Both the position numbers and the translations under genes were made by a program. DNA of 36,933 nucleotides, taken from contig PLLE01000028.1 of assembly GCA_003141245.1 (NCBI GenBank), forward strand, positions 1-36,933, written 5' to 3'. This DNA comes from Chloroflexota bacterium (GTDB lineage: Bacteria > Chloroflexota > Limnocylindria > Limnocylindrales > CSP1-4). This document shows, in pieces, positions 1 to 9,889 of this stretch; within the stretch, counting starts at the first letter, position 1, and every line of letters starts with the position of its first letter. A model generated the notes under the pieces. The model worked only from the letters and a program-made list of their open reading frames with translations, searched no databases and was not told the DNA's origin.

Positions 1-408
1 GGCCAGGGAGAGCTGCGCGACCTGGCCGCATCGGAGGCGCGCCAGCGGTCCGGGCTGCATCCCCTGCCTCCGTTCGGGGTCCTGGGGCTGGACGGCCATC
101 AGCGCCGCCCGATCGCCTCGCCGATCCTGGCACTCCTTGCAGCCCTGGCCGGGCGCGAGGTGGCGATCGTCACCGACCCGCCGCTGCTCGTCCTCGACGA
201 CCTGGACGTGCCGCTCCCGGAGCTTCCGCCGGATTGGGTGCGCGTTCGCAGCGGCCCGCGGGCCGGCCGCGAGGGTCGCTGGCTCGGTTCGGCCGGACTC
301 CATCGCTTCCGCGCCGGCATCCACCTGGAGGCCGCGAACGTCCGTCTCGGCGACGATCTGACCCCCACGGTGATCGCTCTCGCCGATCTGGAGCGCTTCA
401 TCTTCTAG
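1..408 (+). CDS. C-terminal part of an uncharacterised protein (5' end outside window)
   Basis: Frame 1 is open from base 1 to the TAG at 406-408 (...LALLAALAGREVAIVTDPPLLVLDDLDVPLPELPPDWVRVRSGPRAGREG...LADLERFIF). No family recognised. Confidence 0.55.
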   Translation, partial: GQGELRDLAASEARQRSGLHPLPPFGVLGLDGHQRRPIASPILALLAALAGREVAIVTDPPLLVLDDLDVPLPELPPDWVRVRSGPRAGREGRWLGSAGLHRFRAGIHLEAANVRLGDDLTPTVIALADLERFIF

Positions 409-482
409 TCGGACCGGCGGCGCCCGATCCGCCGGACGCACTGCGAGAGCCGGGCCGACACGCTTTCGGGTAACCTCCGAGG

Positions 483-1010
483 GTGATAGAAGGCCGGGCG
501 CTCGAACGCGTCGTCGAAACGCGAGATCCTGCGGGCACGCGCGCCCTTGCGGCGGCGCTGGCAGCAGCGGCGCGCCCGGGTGATCTGCTGAGCCTGGTGG
601 GGGAGCTGGGCGCCGGCAAGACCCAGTTCGCCAAGGGTTTCGGTGCCGGCTTGGGCGTGACTGACACGATCGTCTCGCCGAGCTTCGTGCTGATGGCCGA
701 GTATTGCGGACGCCTGCCGCTCTTCCATATCGACCTCTATCGGCTGGCCGACGCAGCCGAGGCACTGGCGGGCGGCCTGATCGACGAGCGCCAGGGCGAA
801 GGCGTCACCTTGATCGAATGGGCTGAGAGGCTGGCGGACGCCATGCCCGCCGGCCATCTCGACGTCCTGATCGAAGGCACGGGCGACGACCCGCGCCGGA
901 TCGTGCTCCGCGCCGCGGAAGCGACCTACTCCCGCTACCTGGACGCACTGTCGGGCGCATCGTCGGACGCCTCGCCGTTGGAATCGCCCGCGACGAAGGC
1001 CGTACGATGA
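483..1010 (+). CDS. tsaE: tRNA t6A biosynthesis ATPase TsaE
   Basis: P-loop GELGAGKTQFAKG, then SPSFVLMAEY and LFHIDLYRL; GTG start; upstream of tsaB. Confidence 0.93.
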   Translation: MIEGRALERVVETRDPAGTRALAAALAAAARPGDLLSLVGELGAGKTQFAKGFGAGLGVTDTIVSPSFVLMAEYCGRLPLFHIDLYRLADAAEALAGGLIDERQGEGVTLIEWAERLADAMPAGHLDVLIEGTGDDPRRIVLRAAEATYSRYLDALSGASSDASPLESPATKAVR

Positions 1011-1690
1011 GCGCAGGTCGGACCCTGCTCGCGATAGACACGTCCGGCACCAGGGCCCTGGTGGCGCTGGGCTCCGCCGATGGCGCTCTCATCGACGAGA
1101 GTCGATGGCAGGCCGGCTATCGCCACGGCGAAGAGCTTCTGGCCCGCACCGACGAGCTGCTGGTCGCCAACCGGGTAGTGCTCGCGGAACTGGGCGGGAT
1201 CGTCGTGGGCACCGGCCCCGGGGCGTTCACGGGGATGCGCGTCGGCATCGCGACCGCCAAGGCGCTGGCGTATGGGCTAGACGTCCCGATCGCCGGCGTC
1301 GCCACTTCCGAAGCGCTGCTGGCCGCCGCCCGAGCGGTCGTCGGAGCGCCGGAGTCACGCGCGGTCGCCCTGCTGCTGCCGGCTGGGCCATCGGACCGCG
1401 TACTGGTTCTCGGGGGAGTGGCGTCCCTCCTCCGAGGCGGCGAGGACCCGGCGCTGGACGCGGCGGCGCTGCTCGTCGCCGTCGACCTGCCGGATCGGGC
1501 GCCGGCTGAGGCGCTGGCGCTGGGCGCCCAGGCCGAGCAGGGGCTCTCGGCCGCCCTGCTTCGACTCGGCGCGAGGCACCTTGCCTCCGGCGGGGACGAC
1601 GTCGCCCGCCTGGTGCCCGAGTACGTGACCCTGCCGCGCGGGATCGCGTCGGTGAAGGGAGAGGTTCGATGGTCGCACGACCGCACCTAG
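1007..1690 (+). CDS. tsaB: tRNA t6A biosynthesis protein TsaB
   Basis: LLAIDTSGTRALVAL..., GIVVGTGPGAFTGMRVGIATAKALAYG; 4-bp overlap with tsaE. Confidence 0.93.
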   Translation: MSAGRTLLAIDTSGTRALVALGSADGALIDESRWQAGYRHGEELLARTDELLVANRVVLAELGGIVVGTGPGAFTGMRVGIATAKALAYGLDVPIAGVATSEALLAAARAVVGAPESRAVALLLPAGPSDRVLVLGGVASLLRGGEDPALDAAALLVAVDLPDRAPAEALALGAQAEQGLSAALLRLGARHLASGGDDVARLVPEYVTLPRGIASVKGEVRWSHDRT

Positions 1691-2316
1691 CGATCGTCAT
1701 CGACCGCATGACTGTCGACGATCTGGGGGCCGTCCAGGAGATCGAGGGTGAGAGTTTCACCACGCCCTGGCCGCCGCACGCCTATCGCTCCGAGCTCGAA
1801 ACCAACCGCCTGGCGCACTACATCGTGGCCCGCTACAACGACCGGCTCGTCGGCTTCGCCGGCATGTGGCTGATGGTGGACGAGGCCCATATCACGACCT
1901 TCGCGGTGCGCAAGACCTGGCGCCGCCAGGGAGTGGGGGAGCGGCTCCTGCTGGCCCTGCTCGATCTGGCTCAGGCGCGCGGGGCGCGCGAGGCGACGCT
2001 CGAGGTCCGGCCGTCGAACCATCCCGCGCGCAGGCTGTATGAGAAGTACGGCTTCGCGCTCGTCGGCGTCCGGCGGCGCTACTACAGCGACGACAACGAG
2101 GATGCCCTGATCCTGACCACAGACACGCTCGACGGTCGGGCAATGCGCGATCGAATCGCGGCGCTTCGGGCGGCCGTTGCCAGGCGACAGGACGTCGAGA
2201 TTGGGAGCGACGGGCTGCCGGTCGGTCGTCCGGACGAGGCCGAAGAGGGCTCCGAAGGCGGTCGAGCCATCGCCCCCGACATCCTTCGGCCGAGCGGCGT
2301 CAGGAGGCAGTCGTGA
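1669..2316 (+). CDS. rimI: Ribosomal protein S18-alanine N-acetyltransferase (GNAT)
   Basis: GNAT motif RRQGVGERLLLALLDLAQARGAREATLEVRPSNHPARRLYEKYGFALVGVRRRYY; position between tsaB and tsaD. Confidence 0.92.
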   Translation: MVARPHLAIVIDRMTVDDLGAVQEIEGESFTTPWPPHAYRSELETNRLAHYIVARYNDRLVGFAGMWLMVDEAHITTFAVRKTWRRQGVGERLLLALLDLAQARGAREATLEVRPSNHPARRLYEKYGFALVGVRRRYYSDDNEDALILTTDTLDGRAMRDRIAALRAAVARRQDVEIGSDGLPVGRPDEAEEGSEGGRAIAPDILRPSGVRRQS

Positions 2317-3359
2317 AGCGGGGCGGCCTTATCCTGGCGGTCGAATCCAGCTGCGACGAGACAGGCATCGCCGTGGTGGAGGATGGCCGCAAGATTCACT
2401 CCAACGTCGTGGCGAGCCAGGTCGCGATGCACGCGGCGACAGGTGGGATCGTGCCGGAGGTCGCGGCGCGGGCCCATTTGCGCTGGATCGTGCCGGTGCT
2501 GGATGAGGCGTGGTCGGCGGCTGGAGTCGGCTGGGACGACATCTCGGCCGTGGCCGTCACCGAGGGGCCCGGGCTGGCCGGCTCGCTGCTGGTGGGGATC
2601 AACTTCGCCAAGACGCTGGCCTACGTCCACGGCAAGCCGCTCGTTCCGGTGAGCCACCTGGAGGGCCACTTGTACGCGGCATGGCTGACCGACGAGGCGC
2701 GCGAGGTCCCGGAGCCGCTCTTCCCGCTCGTCGCGCTGATCGTGTCGGGCGGGCACACCTTCCTTGTCGAAATGCGCGATCACCTGCAATACCGGCTACT
2801 CGGCGAGACGCTCGACGACGCGGCCGGCGAGGCGTTCGACAAGGTGGGCCGGCTGCTCGGGCTGCCGTACCCGGGCGGGCCGGCGATCATGAAGGCGGCG
2901 GCCGCGGCGGTCCGGCATGACGTCGCCTTCCCGAGGGCCTGGCTCGGCGACTCGTTCGATTTCAGCTTCAGCGGCCTCAAGACGGCAGCTCGGCGGACGA
3001 TCGCGGTGGAGGCCGGCGGGGCGGAGATGCCGCTTCCCCAAGATCGAGTTGCCGAGCTGGCGGACGGCTTCCAGGAGTCCGTCGTGGACGTGCTCGTGAC
3101 CAAGACGATACGGGCGGCGAAGGCGGCCGGTGCCAGGTCCGTCGTGCTTGGCGGCGGCGTCGCCGCGAACCGGGTGCTGCGGGATCGGCTGGCTCAGGCG
3201 GCACGGGCCGCAGGGATGCCGCTCGTGGTTCCACGGCCGGCGTTGTGCACGGACAACGGGGCGATGATCGGGGCAGCTGCCGCTCGACGGTTCGAGGCGG
3301 GGACGCGGGCTGGGCTCGACCTCGACGCGAAGCCGTCGCTGCCGCTGGCTCGACGGTGA
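2313..3359 (+). CDS. tsaD: tRNA N6-adenosine threonylcarbamoyltransferase TsaD
   Basis: ILAVESSCDETGIAVV, VPVSHLEGHLYAAW, LIVSGGHTFLV, YPGGPAI, FSFSGLKTA, VVLGGGVAANRVLR. Confidence 0.97.
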   Translation: MKRGGLILAVESSCDETGIAVVEDGRKIHSNVVASQVAMHAATGGIVPEVAARAHLRWIVPVLDEAWSAAGVGWDDISAVAVTEGPGLAGSLLVGINFAKTLAYVHGKPLVPVSHLEGHLYAAWLTDEAREVPEPLFPLVALIVSGGHTFLVEMRDHLQYRLLGETLDDAAGEAFDKVGRLLGLPYPGGPAIMKAAAAAVRHDVAFPRAWLGDSFDFSFSGLKTAARRTIAVEAGGAEMPLPQDRVAELADGFQESVVDVLVTKTIRAAKAAGARSVVLGGGVAANRVLRDRLAQAARAAGMPLVVPRPALCTDNGAMIGAAAARRFEAGTRAGLDLDAKPSLPLARR

Positions 3360-4396
3360 GCCAGTCGCCCGGCGCAAAACAGGGGCCGCAGGACGCCCGA
3401 GCGGTTCGCGGTGGCGCGCCCGGTGACGGTGGCCGTGGGGTGGCCGCCAGGCGGCCACGGCTCGACCCGCTTGCCGTCCGCCGTCTCCTCCGCGACGAGG
3501 GCCTGAGGGCCCGCCACTCGCTCTCGCAGAACTTCCTGGCCGATCCCGACGTCCTGCAGTCGATTCTCGATCTGGCGGCACCTGAACCGGGGCGGCGCAT
3601 TCTGGAGGTTGGGCCGGGACTCGGGATCCTGACCGGCGGTCTGCTGGCCGGCGGTGCGGCAGTCACGGCGGTCGAGCTCGATCGAAGGCTGGCCGATCGG
3701 CTGAGCCGGGTGAACGAGGAGGCAATCGCCTCGGGCGCCCTGACTCTCGTCCAGGGCGATATCCTCGACCAGAAGGTGAGCGAGCTGATCCAGCCGCCGT
3801 TCGAAGTCGTGGCCAATGTTCCCTATCACATCACGAGTCCGATTCTGCATCGCTTCCTGGGATCGGCGCCGCGACCGAGCCGGCTCGTCCTGATGCTGCA
3901 GCGCGAGGTGGCGGAGCGCATCTCCGCCGCTCCCGGCGAGATGAGCTACCTCTCGGTCTTCGTCCAGTTCCACGCCGCCGTCCGCATCGCCTTCGTCGTT
4001 CCGCGCGAGGCTTTCGAGCCGGCGCCCGAGGTCGAGTCGGCGGTGGTCGCGATCGAGCCGATCGATCCGCTGGGCGAGCGGCCGCGTCTCTCGGCCGAGG
4101 ACGAGGAGAGCCTGTGGCGGCTTGTCCAGGCGGGTTTCCGCGAGCGGCGCAAGATGCTGCGCAACGTTCTCGTGCGCCAGCTGGTGATGCCGGGCGAGGC
4201 GATCGATCGGGCCCTGGATGCATGCTCGATCGTCGGGGAGCGGCGGCCGCAGACCCTCGCCGTCGACGAGTGGTTGGCCCTGCGGGCCGCGTTGGGACCG
4301 TTGCCGGCGGAGCGGGTCAGAGGGGCCACGGCGGCGCCCGCTTCGAAGACGGCCAGGGCGGCGAAGGCCGGGTCGCGCGCGGGGCCGCGACGATGA
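3356..4396 (+). CDS. rsmA: 16S rRNA (adenine1518/1519-N6,N6)-dimethyltransferase RsmA/KsgA
   Basis: LSQNFLADPDVLQSILDLA, ILEVGPGLGILTGGLL, VANVPYHITSPIL. The GTG at 3356 overlaps the tsaD stop (GTGA); the track ORF starts too early. Confidence 0.94.
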   Translation: MSQSPGAKQGPQDARAVRGGAPGDGGRGVAARRPRLDPLAVRRLLRDEGLRARHSLSQNFLADPDVLQSILDLAAPEPGRRILEVGPGLGILTGGLLAGGAAVTAVELDRRLADRLSRVNEEAIASGALTLVQGDILDQKVSELIQPPFEVVANVPYHITSPILHRFLGSAPRPSRLVLMLQREVAERISAAPGEMSYLSVFVQFHAAVRIAFVVPREAFEPAPEVESAVVAIEPIDPLGERPRLSAEDEESLWRLVQAGFRERRKMLRNVLVRQLVMPGEAIDRALDACSIVGERRPQTLAVDEWLALRAALGPLPAERVRGATAAPASKTARAAKAGSRAGPRR

Positions 4397-5571
4397 CTGC
4401 CAGGGCGCCGGCGCCGACCCGTGGAGCGGAGCCGACCCGTGGTGCGGAGCCGACCCGTGGTGCGGCCGGCGTTCGCGTTCTCCGTTTCGCGCCGGCGAAG
4501 ATGAACCTAACGCTGGCCGTCGTCGGGCGCCGCGAGGACGGCTACCACGCCCTGCATTCGGTGATGGTGCCGCTGGCGCTCGGCGACGTCGTGGCGGTCT
4601 CTGTGGCGCCCGCTGGAGCCCGCGACGGAGCGAGCGGCGGGGCGCGCGGCGACACCCTGCGGATCGCGGGCTTGCCGCTCCTGGCCACTGCCGACGACCT
4701 CGTCTTGCGGGCTATCGGCGCCACTCGCGCGGCCGTCCGAGATGCCGCCTGGTCCGGCGACCAGGCCGACCCGCCGCCCCTCGCCGCGCGCCTCACGAAG
4801 CGCATCCCCGTGGCCGCGGGACTCGGCGGTGGCAGCAGCGACGCGGCTACGTCGATCGCCGCCGCCATGGAAGCCTGGGGCACCTCGCTCCCTTCTGCCC
4901 GGGTCGCCAAGATCGCCGCCTCTCTCGGGTCCGACGTACCGTTCTTCCTCGCCGGGGGAGTGGCTCTCGTGACCGGCCGTGGCGAGTTCGTCGAACGGCT
5001 GCCCGATCTCGAGGGGGATGCTCCGGCCGTGCTGATCGTCACGCCCCGACTTCCCGTTTCGACGCCCGCCGTCTTCGCGGCGTATGGCGGCGGCGCGCGC
5101 CCAGCCGAGGCCGGGGTCGCGCTGGCCGTCTCCGAGCGTCTCGTCGCCGACCTTCGGTCCGGCCTGGCCACGCCCGATCTCCTCGCCAGGGCGGAGGAGC
5201 TCGCCGCCGCCAACGATCTGCTGCCGGCGACCCTCTCGGTCGCCCCGCCTCTCGCCGGATTCCGCCGTGCGCTCCAGCGCATCCTTGGCCGCCCCGTCGG
5301 CCAATCCGGCTCCGGCCCCACGGCCTGGGTCCTCTATCCGTCGCTCGTTACGGCCCGCAAGGCCGCCCGGATCGTTCGCCTGCGGATCCGCGACGGTAGC
5401 CTGCCACCGATCGGCGATGGTGCGCCGTTCGTCGCGGCGACTGCGATTCTCTCGCGCGGATCGACGACCTCCACAGTCCACCCCGCCGGGGCTCACAATG
5501 TCGGCACAACCGAATCAGATCGCAAGATGGGGCGCCCAACCCGTGGGCGTCTCGATCCGAAAGGGAGCTAG
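4393..5571 (+). CDS. ispE: 4-diphosphocytidyl-2-C-methyl-D-erythritol kinase
   Basis: FAPAKMNLTLAVVGRREDGYHALHSVMVPL, GHMP motif PVAAGLGGGSSDAATSI, LGSDVPFFLAGG, SGSGPTAW. ATGA overlap with rsmA at 4393-4396. Confidence 0.94.
   Translation: MTARAPAPTRGAEPTRGAEPTRGAAGVRVLRFAPAKMNLTLAVVGRREDGYHALHSVMVPLALGDVVAVSVAPAGARDGASGGARGDTLRIAGLPLLATADDLVLRAIGATRAAVRDAAWSGDQADPPPLAARLTKRIPVAAGLGGGSSDAATSIAAAMEAWGTSLPSARVAKIAASLGSDVPFFLAGGVALVTGRGEFVERLPDLEGDAPAVLIVTPRLPVSTPAVFAAYGGGARPAEAGVALAVSERLVADLRSGLATPDLLARAEELAAANDLLPATLSVAPPLAGFRRALQRILGRPVGQSGSGPTAWVLYPSLVTARKAARIVRLRIRDGSLPPIGDGAPFVAATAILSRGSTTSTVHPAGAHNVGTTESDRKMGRPTRGRLDPKGS
4413..4466 (+). repeat. 3 x 18-bp tandem repeat in the ispE N-terminal coding region
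   Basis: GCCGACCCGTGG[A/T]GCGG[A/C] three times (4413-4430, 4431-4448, 4449-4466); encodes PTRGAEPTRGAEPTRGA. Confidence 0.9.
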
Positions 5572-5577
5572 CCTTCG

Positions 5578-5961
5578 ATGACTCGCCAGGTGGTTTCGAC
5601 GGCCGGGGCGCCGGCCGCGATCGGCCCGTACAGTCAGGCCATCGCGATCGACGGTTTCGTGTTCTGTTCGGGCCAGGCGGGGCTCGACCCGATCACCGGC
5701 CAGCTGGTCAGTGGCATCGAAGACCAGACCGAGCGGACGATGCTCAACCTGGAGGCGGTACTGGCGGCAGCCGGCGTTTCGATGGCTGACGTCGTGAAGA
5801 CGACGATCTTCCTGACCGATCTGGCCAGCTTCTCGCTGGTGAACGCCATCTACTCCAGGCACATCGTGGGGCCGGCCCCGGCCCGGAGCACGGTCCAGGT
5901 TGCTGCGCTGCCTCGCAGCGCCCTGGTCGAGATCGAGGCGATCGCACGCCGCGCGAGTTGA
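5578..5961 (+). CDS. ridA: RidA family enamine/imine deaminase
   Basis: GAPAAIGPYSQAIAIDGFVFCSGQAGLDP..., FSLVNAIYSRH, ARSTVQVAALPRSALVEIEAIA. Confidence 0.95.
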   Translation: MTRQVVSTAGAPAAIGPYSQAIAIDGFVFCSGQAGLDPITGQLVSGIEDQTERTMLNLEAVLAAAGVSMADVVKTTIFLTDLASFSLVNAIYSRHIVGPAPARSTVQVAALPRSALVEIEAIARRAS

Positions 5962-6028
5962 TCTGCCCGGGTCTTCTGCGGCGCGCCGCCTCGCGCGGCG
6001 GCATAGTTCCGTGCTACCGTCCAGTGCC

Positions 6029-7426
6029 ATGAGTGAGTCCCCTGAGAGCGTCCTGCCGGTGGTGCTCGCCGCTGGGCTCGGGACGCGCATGAAGTCGAGC
6101 AAGCCCAAGGTTCTGCACGAGCTGTGCGGCCGCCCGATGCTGTCGTACGTACTCGACGCGGCAGAGGAGGTGGGCCACCGGCGGCCGCTCGTCGTCTACT
6201 CCCCGCATACGGCGGCAATCACCGAAGTCTTCGCGGATCGCGCCGATTTCGCCCTCCAGGAGGCGCCGCTGGGCACGGCGGATGCGGTCAAGGCGGCCCT
6301 GGCGCTCGCCCCCGCCGACGCTGGCGAGATCCTTGTCCTCTCCGGCGACGTGCCGCTCGTCGACCCCGACCTTCTGGCCGAGCTGATCGACCTGAGGCGG
6401 GCCCGCGGCGCCGCGATGGCTCTGGTCGGCGTCCACACTCTCGACCCGGAGGGCCTGGGCCGCGTGGTTCGCAGCGATGACGGCGGGCAGGTCCTGCGCA
6501 TCGTCGAGCAAAAGGACGCCACGCCCGATGAGCTGGAGATCGACGAGATCAACGCCGGGGTCTACGTTTTCGACGGCCCGTGGCTGCGCGGGCGGATCGG
6601 CGACGTGCAGGCCTCGCCCGTTTCGGGCGAATTCTACCTGCCGGCACTGGTCGTCCTGGCCCGCGAGGATCGCCGGCCGATCGTCTCGCTCGAAGTCGAA
6701 GATGACGGCACACTGGCCGGCATCAACGATCGCGCGCAGCTGGCCGAGGCCGAGCTCGATCTCCGGATGGCGATCAACGAGGCGCACATGATGGCCGGGG
6801 TGACGATGATCGACCCGAGCCAGACCTACGTCGACGCCTCGGTCGAGCTGGCCTCCGACGTCACGCTCGAGCCCAACGTCATCCTTCGGGGGAGCACACG
6901 CATCGGCGAGGGAACTCGAATCGGCGCGGGCAGCCAGATAATCGACACCGTGGTCGGTCGCAACTGCTTCATCTGGGCCAGCGTTCTCGAATGCTCCGAG
7001 GTGGAGGACGAGGTCCAGATCGGGCCCTTCTCGCACCTTCGGCCCAAGTCCTCGATCGGGCGCAGCGCGAAGCTCGGCAACTTTGCCGAGGTCAAGGCGA
7101 GCCGCCTCGAACCCGGCGTCCAGCAGCACCACTTCAGCTACATCGGCGACGCGGTCCTGGGCGAGAAGACGAACGTCGGCGCGGGCACGGTCACCTGCAA
7201 CTACGACGGCGTCCGAAAGCACAAGACGAAGGTCGGCAAGCGGGTCTTCCTGGGTTCGGACACGATGCTGGTGGCTCCCGTGGAGCTGGGCGACGACTCG
7301 CGCACCGGGGCCGGATCGGTCGTGACGAGGGACGTGCCCGACGGAATGCTGGCGGTTGGCGTTCCGGCTCGGGTCCGCAAGCCGCGGCAGCCCGGTGACG
7401 AGTCGCCGCTCGACAAGACCCAATGA
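6029..7426 (+). CDS. glmU: Bifunctional UDP-N-acetylglucosamine pyrophosphorylase / glucosamine-1-phosphate N-acetyltransferase
   Basis: VLAAGLGTRMKSSKPKVLHELCGRPML, hexapeptide-repeat C-terminus, VGAGTVTCNYDGVRKHKTKVGKRVFLGSDTMLVAPVELG. ATG 6029 is preferred over the longer track ORF. Confidence 0.96.
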   Translation: MSESPESVLPVVLAAGLGTRMKSSKPKVLHELCGRPMLSYVLDAAEEVGHRRPLVVYSPHTAAITEVFADRADFALQEAPLGTADAVKAALALAPADAGEILVLSGDVPLVDPDLLAELIDLRRARGAAMALVGVHTLDPEGLGRVVRSDDGGQVLRIVEQKDATPDELEIDEINAGVYVFDGPWLRGRIGDVQASPVSGEFYLPALVVLAREDRRPIVSLEVEDDGTLAGINDRAQLAEAELDLRMAINEAHMMAGVTMIDPSQTYVDASVELASDVTLEPNVILRGSTRIGEGTRIGAGSQIIDTVVGRNCFIWASVLECSEVEDEVQIGPFSHLRPKSSIGRSAKLGNFAEVKASRLEPGVQQHHFSYIGDAVLGEKTNVGAGTVTCNYDGVRKHKTKVGKRVFLGSDTMLVAPVELGDDSRTGAGSVVTRDVPDGMLAVGVPARVRKPRQPGDESPLDKTQ

Positions 7427-8778
7427 GCGATTTCATCCTGCAGCTGCTGGTCGTCCTCTTCCTCGTCCTCATCGAGGCGGTCTTCGTCGCGGCCGAAATC
7501 TCGCTGGTCAGCCTGCGCCACAGCCGGATCGATCAGCTCATCGACGAAGGCCAACGGGGCGCGCCTCGGGTCAAGCGGTTGGTCCATGACCCGGGCCGCT
7601 TCCTGGCCGTGGCCCAGATCGGCGTCACGTTCGTCGGCTTCCTGGCCTCGGCATACGCGGCGGTGAACCTGGGCGACCGGCTGGCGGTCGTCTTGCGCGA
7701 CGTTCCGATAGTCAAGGATGCCGCGGCGGGCGTCGCTCTCCTGACGGTCACGATCCTGATGTCCCTCTTCTTCATCATCTTCGGGGAGCTGGTGCCCAAG
7801 ACGCTGGCCCTGGCTCGGCCGGATCGTGTGGCGCTGGCGCTGGCCGGTCCGATCGACGTGCTCGGCCGGATCCTGGCTCCACTGGTGAGCCTGCTCACCT
7901 GGCTGACCCGCAAGATCGCCGGCGGGTTTGGCACGGACGTCGCCCAGCAAGCCCAGATCAGCTCGCAGGAACTGAAGCTGATCGTCGAGCGCGGCGGCGA
8001 GCAGGGGATCCTGGAGGCGGAAGAGGAGCAGATGATCAGCGCCGTCATCGAGCTGGGCGAGCGCCGTCTGCACGAGATCATGGTTCCGCGCACGGACATA
8101 AGCGCGTTGCCGGTCACGACCAGCCTGGACGATGCGATCGACACCATTATCCGCGAGGGTCACAGCCGCATTCCCGTATACGAGAATTCCATCGACGAGG
8201 TGTGCGGCATCCTCTACGCGAAGGACCTGCTCCCGGTGCTCAAGGGGCAAGAGAAGCGACCCGACCTGCGCGCGCTGCTCCGTGCGCCGCTCTTCGCGCC
8301 GGAGTCGATGTCGATCGACGATCTGCTCCACAAGCTGCAGCGGCGGAAGGTGCATCTGGCGATCGTGCTCGACGAGTACGGCGGCACCGCAGGCATGGTC
8401 ACGATCGAGGATCTGCTCGAGGAGATCGTCGGCGAGATACAGGACGAGTATGACGAGGAGGAGCCGATGACGGTGCGGCTCTCCGATGACGAGGCGCGTA
8501 TCGATGGGCGGGCATCGGTCGACGACCTGGGCGAGCTATTCGACGTCGAGCTGGCCGGCCTCGAGGATTCGGAGGAGTACGACACGGTCGGCGGGCTCAT
8601 CTACCACCGCATCGGCGGCGTGCCGCGACCGGGCGACCAGATCCGCCTCGAGGAGCAGGGACTGACGCTCACCGTGGAGTCGACCGACGGTCGTCGCGTG
8701 GGGAAGGTCCTGGCCGTCCGCGAACCGGCGGACCAGGACGGACGGGCGCCCTCCGACCAGGAGTCGGATCAGCGATAG
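7423..8778 (+). CDS. CorC/HlyC-type membrane protein (CNNM/DUF21 + CBS pair + CorC_HlyC domain)
   Basis: N-terminal TM segment ...[46 protein letters not shown]...[63 protein letters not shown] overlap with glmU. Confidence 0.94.
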   Translation: MSDFILQLLVVLFLVLIEAVFVAAEISLVSLRHSRIDQLIDEGQRGAPRVKRLVHDPGRFLAVAQIGVTFVGFLASAYAAVNLGDRLAVVLRDVPIVKDAAAGVALLTVTILMSLFFIIFGELVPKTLALARPDRVALALAGPIDVLGRILAPLVSLLTWLTRKIAGGFGTDVAQQAQISSQELKLIVERGGEQGILEAEEEQMISAVIELGERRLHEIMVPRTDISALPVTTSLDDAIDTIIREGHSRIPVYENSIDEVCGILYAKDLLPVLKGQEKRPDLRALLRAPLFAPESMSIDDLLHKLQRRKVHLAIVLDEYGGTAGMVTIEDLLEEIVGEIQDEYDEEEPMTVRLSDDEARIDGRASVDDLGELFDVELAGLEDSEEYDTVGGLIYHRIGGVPRPGDQIRLEEQGLTLTVESTDGRRVGKVLAVREPADQDGRAPSDQESDQR

Positions 8779-8808
8779 AGTCCAGGCGCAGGGTCGTCGG
8801 GGCGAGGC

Positions 8809-9822
8809 TCAGGCCTTGATCAGTCCGACGATGATGTCGTGGAGCGACTCCAGCGCCTCGGCGTCGACGACGCCGGCGGCCTCCAGCTCGGCCAGGGCCC
8901 GGTCGCGATTCTGGCGGGCCTGGTCGCGGGTGTAGTCCCGGCCACCCAGCCGTTCGATCAGGGCGACCGCTTCGGCGACCTGGGTCTCCCCAGGCGAGTC
9001 GGTCCGCCAGATTGCCTCGAGCCGCGCCCGATCGTCGGGGCTGGCGTGTTCGAAGGCGTAGATGACGGGCAGCGTCATCTTGTGCCTGGCGACGTCAGTT
9101 GGCTCCTTGCCCGTCTTCGACTGCTCTCCCCAGATGCCGAGCAGATCGTCGTTCAGCTGGAAGGCGATGCCGAGGGCCCAGCCGAAGGCGCGGTATCGGC
9201 TGATTACCTCTTCGTTGTCAGTCGCGAGCACGGCGCCGGCCTCGACCGACGCCGCGATGAGGGCCGCGGTCTTGCGACCGATCATGTCGAAGTAGAGTTC
9301 CACCGACATCGGCTCGGAGCGCTCGCTGGCCCAGATGTCGAGGTACTGGCCCTCGCACAGCGCCAGGCAGGTCATGTCGTACAGGCGCATCAGTCGGAGG
9401 ACCTTGGCGTCCGAGAAGCCGAGGTCGGAGAGACGGTGGAGGGCGACGCGGCTCAGCGTGAAGAGCATGTCGCCGGCGTTGATGGCGTGCGGGATGCCGT
9501 GGATCGCCCACAGGGTCGCGCGATGGCGCCGCTCCCGGTCGCCGTCCTCGATGTCGTCGTGGACGAGACTGAAGTTGTGGCCCAGCTCCACGGCCGCGGC
9601 TCCGGGCAGCGCCGCGTGGTGGTCGCCCTTGATCGACGAATAAGCCAGCAGGCCCAGTAGCGGACGCATCCTCTTGCCAGACCAGCCGCTGCCGTCCAGG
9701 CCGAGGTGGTAACGCATCATCGCGTACAGGCCGGCTGTTGGGCCTTCGCGATCGGAAAGCAGGCGCAGGATCTCTTGCTCGGTGTCGGCGATCAGGTCGG
9801 GCAGAATGACGGAGCTTTGCAC
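8809..9822 (-). CDS. Polyprenyl (isoprenyl) diphosphate synthase family protein
   Basis: GKRMRPLLGLLAY, LVHDDIEDGDRERRHRATLW (first Asp-rich motif), FQLNDDLLGIWGEQSKTGKEPTDVARHKMTLPVIYA (second Asp-rich motif). Start is uncertain: GTG at 9822 or the upstream ATG at 9927. Confidence 0.9.
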   Translation of the reverse strand: MQSSVILPDLIADTEQEILRLLSDREGPTAGLYAMMRYHLGLDGSGWSGKRMRPLLGLLAYSSIKGDHHAALPGAAAVELGHNFSLVHDDIEDGDRERRHRATLWAIHGIPHAINAGDMLFTLSRVALHRLSDLGFSDAKVLRLMRLYDMTCLALCEGQYLDIWASERSEPMSVELYFDMIGRKTAALIAASVEAGAVLATDNEEVISRYRAFGWALGIAFQLNDDLLGIWGEQSKTGKEPTDVARHKMTLPVIYAFEHASPDDRARLEAIWRTDSPGETQVAEAVALIERLGGRDYTRDQARQNRDRALAELEAAGVVDAEALESLHDIIVGLIKA

Positions 9823-9889
9823 TGGCGAATCATAGCAACTCGCCTTCAGGAACCTGTCTGTCACGGCTCGCGCAACGCCGCCCACCCCA

